A stretch of DNA of 5,825 nt from Pseudomonadota bacterium (GCA_023392205.1 JAEVZN010000069.1:1-5825), one strand, 5' to 3'. Numbered from the stretch's first letter, positions 1-5,825 are shown. Numbers and translations: made by a program. The notes: a model not told the origin generated them from the sequence alone.

Positions 1-401
1 CGCGAGTCCGCTGCGGCCGCCTGCTTCAGCCGTCGGGCGATGTGGGGATGGGACGATCCGTCATCTGCAATGCATAATTCCCAATGCGGATAGACCTGTG
101 CCTGCACACTGGCAATCGCGTCGCGCAGCCATCGGTCGCTGACATTGTAAACCGGCATGACGACCGAGATCGATGGCGGGTCCGCAAGGTCTGCAAGGCG
201 CCTCCGAAGCCCGGCCTCGTTCGAGGCATCGCGCGCCTCACAATCTGCAAGCCAAAGATCGTAGCCATCCAGCCGCGAACGCGGATGCACGCCCTGCACA
301 TTTGCGATGAGCGTGTTGAGCCAGGTGTCGCGCGGCGCCATTCCGGGCTTGCGAGGCGCGATCCGCCGCAACAGCCCGCGCGCCTTGCTGCCAAACGTCA
401 T
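1..401 (-). CDS. Family 2 (GT-A fold) glycosyltransferase, N-terminal part, runs off the left edge
   Basis: Translating the minus strand from the ATG at 401 gives 133 codons that stay open to the window edge, so the 3' end is missing. A cytoplasmic sugar-nucleotide-dependent transferase that builds the capsule chain is the likely role. The first ~75 residues carry a YDLW motif (Y47, W50), a feature of the lead segment of many large multi-domain GT2 proteins. The GT-A domain then begins with SISVVMPVYN (77-86), continues with ASVQAQVYPHWEL (97-109), and reaches the nucleotide-binding strand IADDGSS (111-117), in which D113/D114 are the expected UDP/NDP-sugar-contacting acidic residues. The metal-binding DxD and the catalytic base lie beyond the edge. 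The gene starts 24 nt after the upstream kpsE-like stop, with a weak GGGA about 10 nt before the ATG. Donor sugar and linkage cannot be told. Family assignment is firm; exact product is unknown. Confidence 0.85.
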   Translation of the reverse strand, partial: MTFGSKARGLLRRIAPRKPGMAPRDTWLNTLIANVQGVHPRSRLDGYDLWLADCEARDASNEAGLRRRLADLADPPSISVVMPVYNVSDRWLRDAIASVQAQVYPHWELCIADDGSSHPHIARRLKQAAAADS

Positions 402-425
402 CGGAGCGGCGTCCCGGGGGACCGG

Positions 426-1769
426 TCAGGCCGCATGATTGCGCACAAGAACGGCAATGCCGATCCCCGCACCCCAGAGCACAAGGCAGATGGCAAGGAT
501 GGCGGAGAAAATCCACAAACGCTTCGGGTAGAGCGCCTCCTGCGCCAGTACGGGATGAAGAAACGTCGCCAGATAAACCTGCTGTGTCGCAAGGTCGATG
601 CGCGCCCGTTCGAGATTGGCCGCTGCTTCGACATAGTGTTTCTGCGCCAGTTCCTGTTCCAGCTTCAGCCGCTCGAACCCGCTCATGCTGTCGGCCAGCA
701 CCCGGTTCGCGCCCTGCGCGCCCGCCGGATTGGGCGCGTTCGTGACCCGCGCTTCCATCAGGCGGATCTGGTCGCGCGTGGAACGGATGCGCGCTTCGAG
801 AACCCTGACCTGCGGGGTATCCTCGACCACGTTGCGGCGGGTGGTGGCATACTCGCTTTCCAGTCGCGCAAGTTCGAGCCGCATTTCACCGATCAGCCTG
901 GTCATTGCGTCGGATTCCTTGGAGGCATCGAGGATGCCCTCGCGATCCCGCAATTCCCGCATGTCGCGCAGCTTGGCCTGCATCTGCCGCTCGGCCAGCG
1001 ACAACTCGGATTGCGCCTGCTTCAGCGCATCCGTACGCGAGCGTTCCGACAATTCGTTCACCAGCCTCTCGCTCGCGACGATGATCGCCTGCGATATGGC
1101 GAGTGCATCCTCCGGGCGAAACGCCTTCACGATGACCGTGATGATCCCCGACATGGTGTCGACGCTGACATCGGTCTGCCACCACCAGTATTTGACCAGC
1201 TTCTCGATGGATTTCTCCGGATTGAAGCCGAACACGAAGTCGACCCCCGGTCCGGAAAACATGGTGCGAAGTTTCAGGTTCGCTTCCAGCTCCTCGACCA
1301 TGCCGCGGCCGCGCACATAATCGGCCACGATATGGGAATCCTGAATCCGCATACCGGACGCCGCGCCAGTCAGCGCCGCACTCATATCCATCGGCCCGCG
1401 CTCCCCGCCACGGACGGCAAACCGCGTCTCGGAGGCGTATTGATCGGAAGCGAACAGCGCCAGATACAATCCGGAGACAATGGCCGGAAGGATCACAAAC
1501 AGGACAAAGCTCAGGATCACCCACGCACCGAAGGAGGACTTGAGCCGCTCCACCGGCTTGTCCAGCACCACGGTCCATTGCATGGTCGGACGGCGCAGCC
1601 CGCGCGAGACGCTCTTGAGCGATTTCGAGATCAGTTCCGCCTGTTCGAGCGGGGTCGAGACTTGCGCTTGAGACGCCTGCGCCCTGGATGCCTGGTCCTG
1701 CAGCACAGGCGCCGGGCCAGGCTTGTTGGCTTTGAGTTCAATTTGCCGCTCGCGTGCCACGTCGTTCAC
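426..1769 (-). CDS. kpsE: KpsE/BexC/CtrB-like capsule polysaccharide export inner-membrane protein (second copy, long N-terminus)
   Basis: This 447-residue protein has the polysaccharide co-polymerase layout: a cytoplasmic N-terminus, a first membrane helix (~84-106), a large periplasmic region with coiled-coil-like stretches (~245-345 and ~365-398), and a second helix (~418-443) with a short cytoplasmic tail. Family marks are LFASDQYASETRFAVR (105-120), HIVADYVRGR (146-155), LVNELSERSR (236-245) and the HPVLAQEALYP segment before helix 2. It would couple the KpsMT exporter to an outer-membrane channel. The start is a GTG overlapping the kpsT stop (GTGA, 4 nt), which points to translational coupling; there is no good Shine-Dalgarno. 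A GTG at 1760 is possible. An ATG at 1583 would give 385 residues, nearer the ~380 of E. coli KpsE, but would discard an open Ala/Gln-rich extension (~20-62). It differs clearly from the other KpsE-like protein at 4298-5518. Confidence 0.85.
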   Translation of the reverse strand: MNDVARERQIELKANKPGPAPVLQDQASRAQASQAQVSTPLEQAELISKSLKSVSRGLRRPTMQWTVVLDKPVERLKSSFGAWVILSFVLFVILPAIVSGLYLALFASDQYASETRFAVRGGERGPMDMSAALTGAASGMRIQDSHIVADYVRGRGMVEELEANLKLRTMFSGPGVDFVFGFNPEKSIEKLVKYWWWQTDVSVDTMSGIITVIVKAFRPEDALAISQAIIVASERLVNELSERSRTDALKQAQSELSLAERQMQAKLRDMRELRDREGILDASKESDAMTRLIGEMRLELARLESEYATTRRNVVEDTPQVRVLEARIRSTRDQIRLMEARVTNAPNPAGAQGANRVLADSMSGFERLKLEQELAQKHYVEAAANLERARIDLATQQVYLATFLHPVLAQEALYPKRLWIFSAILAICLVLWGAGIGIAVLVRNHAA

Positions 1770-2419
1770 ATATTGAGCTTGCGGTAGGTTTCGATCGCCT
1801 CGTCCACATTCTCGAAGGAATGCAACTGGCCATGGGCCAGCACAATCCCGTGCTGGCAATAGGACTTGATCGCACCCATCGAATGCGAAACCATGATCAG
1901 GTCCGAGAACTTCTTGCGTTTGGTGAACTCGGCCTTGCAGCGGGCCTGAAACCTCGCATCGCCGACGGCCATGACCTCATCGATCAGGTAGCATTCGAAG
2001 CTGATGGCCATCGACAATCCGAACGCCACGCGTTGCACCATGCCGGAGGAATAGGTCTTGACCGGCGCATCCATATACGGGCCGATCTCCGCAAAATCCT
2101 CGACGAAATCCACCACCTCGCCGACATTCTCGCCATAGGCGCGGGCGACGAACTTGACGTTGTCGCGGCCGGTCATCTCGCGATGCAGACCGCCGGCAAA
2201 GCCCATCGGCCATGAGACGCGGACGGAGCGCTGGATGCGGCCGGAATTTGGCAATTCGGTGCCGGCGAGAATCCGCATCAGGGTCGACTTGCCCGCCCCG
2301 TTGATCCCGAGAATGCCATAGCTGCGCCCGGCCTGAAAATTGAAGCTCACATTGTTGAGCACGACCTTTTTCAGCCGCTCGATCCGGTAATATTTATAGA
2401 GGTTGTCACATCGGATCAT
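1766..2419 (-). CDS. kpsT: KpsT-like capsule polysaccharide ABC exporter, ATP-binding subunit
   Basis: The 217-residue protein is a full ABC ATPase that would sit on the cytoplasmic face of KpsM and power polysaccharide export. Walker A is GINGAGKST (38-46), the signature motif is YSSGMVQR (123-130), Walker B is CYLIDE (143-148) with catalytic E148 followed by VMAVGD (D-loop region), and the switch histidine is H179 in VSHS. Length matches E. coli KpsT (about 219) and lacks the C-terminal carbohydrate-binding extension of O-antigen Wzt proteins, so it belongs with group 2/3 capsule exporters; rhizobial equivalents are named rkpS. The ATG lies 5 nt after the kpsM stop, without a clear Shine-Dalgarno, so coupled translation is likely. 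The same frame stays open about 1 kb upstream, but that extension is antisense-quality Arg/Ala/Cys-rich sequence overlapping kpsM and is not part of the gene. Confidence 0.95.
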   Translation of the reverse strand: MIRCDNLYKYYRIERLKKVVLNNVSFNFQAGRSYGILGINGAGKSTLMRILAGTELPNSGRIQRSVRVSWPMGFAGGLHREMTGRDNVKFVARAYGENVGEVVDFVEDFAEIGPYMDAPVKTYSSGMVQRVAFGLSMAISFECYLIDEVMAVGDARFQARCKAEFTKRKKFSDLIMVSHSMGAIKSYCQHGIVLAHGQLHSFENVDEAIETYRKLNM

Positions 2420-2424
2420 GGGCG

Positions 2425-3204
2425 TCAGTTCGTTTGCAGGATGATGCCGCGGATCGAGCGTTCGAGCAGCAATCCGGTGGCCAGCACGACGGTCGAATAT
2501 CCCAGCAGATAGGGCTTGCTGAGCAGGCCGTATCCGTAGGCGTCGTAATAGGCCGAGCGCAGCCATTCGACGCAATGCAGCAGCGGATTGAACCAGAGAA
2601 TATTCTGCGCCGATTCGGAAAGCGCGCTGGGCACGAACAGAGCGCCGCAGGTGAGATACATGACGATCAGAAAAATGATCTGCACCACCATCCAGGGCTT
2701 GAACACCTTGAAGATGACGGCACCGAGAAACCCCAGCGAGAAGGCCAGATAGATCGTCGCGAAAATGGCAAGCAGCGCCTGTTCGGGGTGGGTCGGGAAG
2801 ATGTCCACGCCGAACAGGAACAGGATGATGCAAAAGATCGTCGTGACCCAGAACGCGGTGATGATTTCCATCAGCCCGCGGGCGACGATCACGTCGAAGG
2901 ATTTGACGATGGGGAAATACAAAAGCGGCGCATTCTGAGCCAGGCTCATCATGATCATTCGCGACGGATAAAGGCACAGGATGTAGGGCAGAATCCCGGT
3001 CGCCAGAAACACGGCGGCGCTCGTGCCCACCGGCGTGATACGGCGCACGAGAAGATACACCGTCATCAGGATCAGCAGATGCGCCAGCGGCCACATCACG
3101 ATGAAGACATAGCCGAACAGGCTGCGCCCGAAACGCGTGCGCATGTCGCGCAGCATCAGCGCACCGATCACCCGCGCCTGCCCTGACAATGCGTCCGCGT
3201 AAAT
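2425..3204 (-). CDS. kpsM: KpsM-like capsule polysaccharide ABC exporter, permease subunit (probable ATT start)
   Basis: This is a 259-residue integral membrane protein of the ABC-2 polysaccharide exporter type, with about six hydrophobic helices (roughly 32-54, 64-86, 108-132, 144-166, 172-192, 232-247). The amphipathic N-terminal segment ends in LRDMRTRFGRSLFGY (18-32), close to LREIRTRFG of E. coli KpsM, and NPLLHCVEWLRSAYY (206-220) matches the family's conserved NPLxHxxExxR segment. It would form the inner-membrane channel with KpsT. No ATG, GTG or TTG sits at a usable distance from the strong AGGGAGG at 3210-3216; the codon 5 nt after GGAGG is ATT (3202-3204). Starting there gives the same distance to LRD as in E. 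coli KpsM and a matching total length (259 against 258). In-frame alternatives are TTG 3189, GTG 3171 and ATG 3156, each poorly spaced. The frame also runs open to 3660 inside the preceding gene, which looks like shadow sequence. Confidence 0.85.
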   Translation of the reverse strand: MYADALSGQARVIGALMLRDMRTRFGRSLFGYVFIVMWPLAHLLILMTVYLLVRRITPVGTSAAVFLATGILPYILCLYPSRMIMMSLAQNAPLLYFPIVKSFDVIVARGLMEIITAFWVTTIFCIILFLFGVDIFPTHPEQALLAIFATIYLAFSLGFLGAVIFKVFKPWMVVQIIFLIVMYLTCGALFVPSALSESAQNILWFNPLLHCVEWLRSAYYDAYGYGLLSKPYLLGYSTVVLATGLLLERSIRGIILQTN

Positions 3205-3209
3205 GGCAA

Positions 3210-3216
3210 CCTCCCT
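3210..3216 (-). promoter_or_regulatory. Strong Shine-Dalgarno of kpsM
   Basis: The minus strand reads AGGGAGG, overlapping the final A of the upstream stop codon TGA (3216-3218). It is the best ribosome binding site in the window. Five bases separate GGAGG from the ATT at 3202-3204, and this spacing decides the proposed start. The next candidate start in frame, TTG at 3187-3189, is 20 nt away, too far for normal use. Confidence 0.7.
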
Positions 3217-4292
3217 CAGTTTGCGGTCTGTTCGTGCCGATGCGGCACGCCGAGACCGATGGCGTCCTGCACGGCCCGCTCGGCCAGCTCGTAGAGCTGG
3301 ATATCCAGCGCCAGCAGCGCGCGGACCGGCTTGATCGTGCCGAGCGCGCGCGCGAGCGGCCCGAGCAGCGAGATATCCGCAGGCGTCGTCCCGGCGAAGA
3401 GCGGGCGCTCCAGAATGGCGTCCAGCATCGTGACGAAGCGGGCATATTGCGACCGCACGCCGACAAGATCGAACGAAGACAGCTTCGACAAAGCCAGTTC
3501 GATATGATGCCGGCGCGGGCGCTCGTCGGGCTCGCAGGCGATCGTGCGAAGCATCGGGTTTTCGAGAACGGCCTTTTGCTCGTCCGTCAGATTGCGGAAC
3601 AGCTCCGGCAGGCCGTTCAGAGTATCGAGGTTGATCTCGCGCGCGACCGGCTCCAGACATTTCAGCCCGGTGAGATGCCCCTCGAATGTCGAGGCCGATT
3701 GCGGCGCAAGCGCATAGCGGACAAACAGCAGACGCTCGGCCAGTTCCTCCAGCGGATGCCGCAGCAGCGTGACCAGCTTGTAGTCGCGTTCGCGGAAGAA
3801 ATGCTCGTAGCGGGAAAGATTGAGCCGTCCGGCAAGCGCGACCGAGGTCGCGGCGGGATTGTTGAGGATGCCGAACAGGGTATCGAAATTGTAGCGCTCC
3901 ACGCCATTGTAGTAGAGCGCGAAGTTGCGGTCCCAGATCGCCTCGATATGCGCATAGGGCATCGCCTGCAGATCGAACCGGAACACCTTCATCGGGATAT
4001 GGACGTTGTCGCGATAGCCCCGGTAGAGCAGCACGCCTGAATAGAACTCCCGGACTTCCAGCGTGTCGAGAATGCTCGCAAGATCAGGGAACAGGCTCGC
4101 ATCGATGGCAAAACCGACCTGCCCGTTGTGATGCAGGCCGTGCTCGACCACATCCGGCCGTGCTCGGTTTGTCGCAAGTTCGGCGGTGGAGCCGTCCGGC
4201 CGCACGATCCTGACCTTCGAGACGAGGCCGGGATTGTCCGGCGCCACCCAGCCGCTGATCGTGTTGCCGTGCCTGCGCATGTCAAACAGCAT
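3216..4292 (-). CDS. Protein with N-terminal GWV beta module and sulfotransferase-like core, possibly lacking the PAPS loop
   Basis: A 358-residue soluble protein without signal peptide or membrane helix, so probably cytoplasmic. Residues ~8-75 fit a beta module seen in alphaproteobacterial glycosyltransferases and sulfotransferases: ISGWV (12-16), ARPDV (44-48) and VGF (59-61). From ~100 on it resembles the Sulfotransfer_2 type: KLVTLLRHPLEEL (172-184) looks like the 3'-phosphate-binding strand and helix (usual form LRDPxxR), and FDLVGVRSQYARF (274-286) like the later 'FDxVGxxExF' segment. I see no 5'-phosphosulfate loop of the KxxGTTS kind, so activity is doubtful; it could be a sugar-binding or scaffolding relative. 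The ATG at 4292 has GGG 8 nt upstream; a GTG at 4298 overlapping the preceding TAG by one base is the alternative (360 residues). Sitting between kpsE and kpsM, it likely acts on or with the capsule polymer. Fold assignment is by eye and only moderately sure. Confidence 0.5.
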   Translation of the reverse strand: MLFDMRRHGNTISGWVAPDNPGLVSKVRIVRPDGSTAELATNRARPDVVEHGLHHNGQVGFAIDASLFPDLASILDTLEVREFYSGVLLYRGYRDNVHIPMKVFRFDLQAMPYAHIEAIWDRNFALYYNGVERYNFDTLFGILNNPAATSVALAGRLNLSRYEHFFRERDYKLVTLLRHPLEELAERLLFVRYALAPQSASTFEGHLTGLKCLEPVAREINLDTLNGLPELFRNLTDEQKAVLENPMLRTIACEPDERPRRHHIELALSKLSSFDLVGVRSQYARFVTMLDAILERPLFAGTTPADISLLGPLARALGTIKPVRALLALDIQLYELAERAVQDAIGLGVPHRHEQTAN

Positions 4293-4297
4293 TGCCA

Positions 4298-5518
4298 CTA
4301 CCCGATATGATCGCCGATGGAGGCGATGACCAGCGCCACCATGCTCCAGATGACTGCACAGACCGCCATGATCAAAGCCGTCCCCGTGAAGGGACGCGGA
4401 TAGGTCGCCTCCTCCGGCTGGGTCGGCCGCACGACTGTGACCAGATAAAGCTGCTGCTTGTCCTGCTCCGCGCGCGCGCGTTCGAAACTCGATTTGGCGA
4501 TTTCGAACAGCTTCTCGGCAAACTGGCTTTGCAGTTGAAGATCCTCGAAACTGGCTATCTGGCCGGAAATCGTGGCGGTGCTGTTTGCGTCTCCTGTCAG
4601 TTGCGCCTTGAGAAGATCGATCTGTTTGTCGATGGAATCGATCTGGGTGGACATGAATCGGATCACCGGCGAATTCTCGTCCAGCGATCCGCGCAGGCTC
4701 GAACGGTTGTTCTCCAGAATGATCTTCTCGCGCGTCAGCAGCGCCATCGTCTCGCCGATCGAAGCTGCGGAACTGACGGGATCGATCATGCTGGCCCGCG
4801 TCCGGAAAGCCAGCATGGATTGCCGGATATCGGCCAGCCGCTGCAGCGAGAGCTGCACCTCCTCCTCCGCGCGCGACAACGCATCGCGCCGGCTCCGCTC
4901 GGAAATCTCATTGACCAGGTTTTCGCTGTTCTGAAGGATCCTTTCCGCGAGCGATTTCGCATCGTCCCGCGCGAAGGCGCGAACATGCAGCGTCAGGACA
5001 TTGGACTGGGTGTCGATGACGACGCGGACCTTCTGGCGCCAGTAATCCCACATCTCCTCGAAGGTCTCGTCCGCCGGAAGGCGCGAATACCAGTCGATCG
5101 ACGGCTTGGAATAAAGGCTGGTCATTGTGGCCTTGCCGCCCAGATCCTCGATGACGGTGCGACTGCGGATATAATCCGCGACGATGAAGGCATCCTGCGA
5201 GGTCGAGCGCACGCCCGTCACGCTGGACAGCATGTTCAGCGCATCCGAAATGGCGGACGGCCTGTTCTCGCTCGCCGAGCGGACCGCAAAACGCGCCTCC
5301 GAGACATACTCGTCCGACGCGAACAGAAAAAGATAAAGGAAGGTCACGATGGCCGGCACGATCACGGCGACCAGGAAGCTGTAGCCGAGCCAACCGAACC
5401 GGTCGCGCACCGACCGGTGCAGGGTCACGAGCGCTCCCGCAGGCCGCCGCAATACCCGCATCGCCGGCCGCAAAGCGACCCGCTGCTCCGGCCGCACGCT
5501 GACGTCGTGCATATTCAT
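4298..5518 (-). CDS. kpsE: KpsE/BexC/CtrB-like capsule polysaccharide export inner-membrane protein (first copy)
   Basis: The 406-residue protein has a basic cytoplasmic N-terminus (1-43), a membrane helix (~44-66), a periplasmic domain with coiled-coil-like helices (~205-240 and ~285-355) and a second helix (~377-401). Family motifs are LFASDEYVSEARFAVR (65-80), FIVADYIRSR (111-120), LVNEISERSR (201-210) and the proline-bearing RPTQPEEATYP (364-374), in the place of PQLPQESSFP of E. coli KpsE. It would bridge the KpsMT exporter and an outer-membrane channel. I chose the ATG at 5518, with GGGGGA 12 nt upstream; ATG 5512 is two codons inside, and a GTG at 5548 would add ten residues but has no well-placed Shine-Dalgarno. 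It is the first gene of the cluster; its TAG stop is next to, or overlaps by one base, the start of the following gene. Confidence 0.9.
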   Translation of the reverse strand: MNMHDVSVRPEQRVALRPAMRVLRRPAGALVTLHRSVRDRFGWLGYSFLVAVIVPAIVTFLYLFLFASDEYVSEARFAVRSASENRPSAISDALNMLSSVTGVRSTSQDAFIVADYIRSRTVIEDLGGKATMTSLYSKPSIDWYSRLPADETFEEMWDYWRQKVRVVIDTQSNVLTLHVRAFARDDAKSLAERILQNSENLVNEISERSRRDALSRAEEEVQLSLQRLADIRQSMLAFRTRASMIDPVSSAASIGETMALLTREKIILENNRSSLRGSLDENSPVIRFMSTQIDSIDKQIDLLKAQLTGDANSTATISGQIASFEDLQLQSQFAEKLFEIAKSSFERARAEQDKQQLYLVTVVRPTQPEEATYPRPFTGTALIMAVCAVIWSMVALVIASIGDHIG

Positions 5519-5530
5519 CGAAAGGCAAAA

Positions 5531-5536
5531 TCCCCC
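5531..5536 (-). promoter_or_regulatory. Probable Shine-Dalgarno of the first kpsE-like gene
   Basis: GGGGGA on the minus strand lies 12 nt before the ATG at 5518. The spacing is somewhat long, but no other purine-rich site is better placed. It favours ATG 5518 over ATG 5512 (18 nt away) and over the GTG at 5548, which lies upstream of it. Confidence 0.5.
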
Positions 5537-5592
5537 AAAACCACACACAACCTATACGGACCGTCCCCGCCCTCCAAATCTGAAGTTAAGCG

Positions 5593-5623
5593 ATTGTAAT
5601 TTCCACATATTTTCAGGGGGCAA
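5593..5623 (-). promoter_or_regulatory. Candidate sigma-70-type promoter for the capsule operon
   Basis: In the AT-rich island the minus strand has TTGCCC (5618-5623) and TACAAT (5593-5598), separated by 19 nt, longer than the ideal 17. Transcription would start near 5585 and give a leader of about 65-70 nt. The match is partial and chosen by eye; only the AT-rich context and position upstream of the first gene support it. Confidence 0.3.
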
Positions 5624-5825
5624 AATCGAGGTCAGGCGGGCCGGCCTTCTCACCGCTGGTTGAGCGCCGGAGTGGGCGAGACGACCGTCGGCGCCTGACT
5701 TGAAGCCCTGCTCGGTCTTGGTCTTTGTCGATCCGGGGATGGCGGACAATCGGCGCCGTGAGCGTTAATGCAGCGATACGCGGCGCTCGCGCGAACGAAT
5801 CGCCGCGAAGCCGGCAGAGTCAGGC

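Larger units (their letters stand above)
5519..5825. other. Leader/intergenic region upstream of the capsule operon, no convincing gene
   Basis: About 307 bases to the right edge hold no ORF I would call. The left part (about 5573-5627) has an AT-rich island in otherwise GC-rich DNA, as expected for a promoter. The right part is GC-rich. On the minus strand, a frame entering from the edge stops at TAA 5767-5769, and another stops at TGA 5650-5652 after an Arg/Pro/Ser-rich stretch ending APTVVSPTPALNQR. Either could be the tail of an upstream gene, but composition is not convincing. A plus-strand GTG at 5758 and ATG at 5768 open short frames that run off the edge without a Shine-Dalgarno. Small repeats are present: GGCAAAATC at 5524-5532 and 5619-5627, and an inverted GTCAGGCG/CGCCTGAC pair at 5631-5638 and 5692-5699. 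Confidence 0.6.

Noticed and set aside
84..1787. 567-codon plus-strand open frame
   Set aside because: It is antisense to the second kpsE-like gene and part of the glycosyltransferase gene. The protein is rich in Arg, His, Gln and Asp with no recognisable domain, as expected for the reverse of GC-rich codons.
1766..3466. Possible large fusion protein ending in KpsT
   Set aside because: The upstream ~350 codons overlap kpsM and the sulfotransferase-like gene out of frame and have low-quality Arg/Ala/Cys-rich sequence. KpsT is complete from ATG 2419 at family length.
2425..3660. Long (411-residue) version of KpsM
   Set aside because: The extra N-terminal ~150 residues lie inside the preceding gene and are Arg/Ala-rich shadow sequence. 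Similarity to KpsM begins at about 3204 behind a strong Shine-Dalgarno.
2434..4040. Two plus-strand open frames (2434-3186 and 3189-4040)
   Set aside because: Both are antisense to kpsM and to the sulfotransferase-like gene, with biased shadow composition and no domains.
5579..5590. TTAA-N7-TTTG resembling a CtrA box on the minus strand
   Set aside because: Only one half-site matches TTAA; two mismatches in the other make it too weak to claim.
4292..5599. 435-codon plus-strand open frame
   Set aside because: Antisense shadow of the first kpsE-like gene; Arg/Asp/His/Gln-rich, no domain or Shine-Dalgarno.
5552..5749. 65-codon minus-strand frame upstream of the first gene
   Set aside because: TTG start with no Shine-Dalgarno, no recognisable features, and it covers the AT-rich probable promoter.
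5779..5807. Perfect 7-bp stem (CGCGGCG/CGCCGCG) with a 15-nt loop
   Set aside because: No T-tract follows on either strand and the segment is GC-rich throughout, so chance pairing is likely; not called a terminator.

Overview
The window carries most of a group 2/3-type (ABC-transporter-dependent) capsular polysaccharide export operon, all on the minus strand, and is cut at its left edge inside a glycosyltransferase gene. The DNA is GC-rich with strong third-position GC. The export proteins look like those of Alphaproteobacteria: the KpsE-type proteins share an LFASDxYxSExRFAVR motif after the first membrane helix, and one enzyme carries a 'GWV...RPDV...GF' beta module common in alphaproteobacterial polysaccharide enzymes. 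I infer an alphaproteobacterium, possibly of the Hyphomicrobiales or Rhodobacterales, but cannot name the genus.

In order of transcription (right to left): (1) 5519-5825, a non-coding leader with an AT-rich patch that is the best place for the promoter; (2) a KpsE-like inner-membrane/periplasmic polysaccharide co-polymerase (4298-5518); (3) a protein with an N-terminal GWV beta module and a sulfotransferase-like core lacking an obvious PAPS 5'-phosphate loop (3216-4292); (4) the KpsM-like permease (2425-3204), whose best start is a rare ATT codon behind a strong Shine-Dalgarno; (5) the KpsT-like ATPase (1766-2419); (6) a second, divergent KpsE-like protein with a long Ala/Gln-rich cytoplasmic N-terminus (426-1769); (7) the first 133 codons of a family-2 glycosyltransferase (1-401).

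Genes are packed with gaps or overlaps of -4 to 24 nt, so they are probably co-transcribed and partly translationally coupled. KpsM and KpsT would form the inner-membrane ABC exporter. The KpsE-like proteins would link it across the periplasm to an outer-membrane channel, which is not in this window. The glycosyltransferase would build the polymer, and the sulfotransferase-like protein may modify it or bind sugar. The unusual points are two different KpsE proteins around a single KpsMT pair, the orphan-like sulfotransferase-fold protein inside the export cluster, and the apparent AUU start of kpsM. No RNA genes, mobile elements, CRISPR arrays or convincing terminators were seen.
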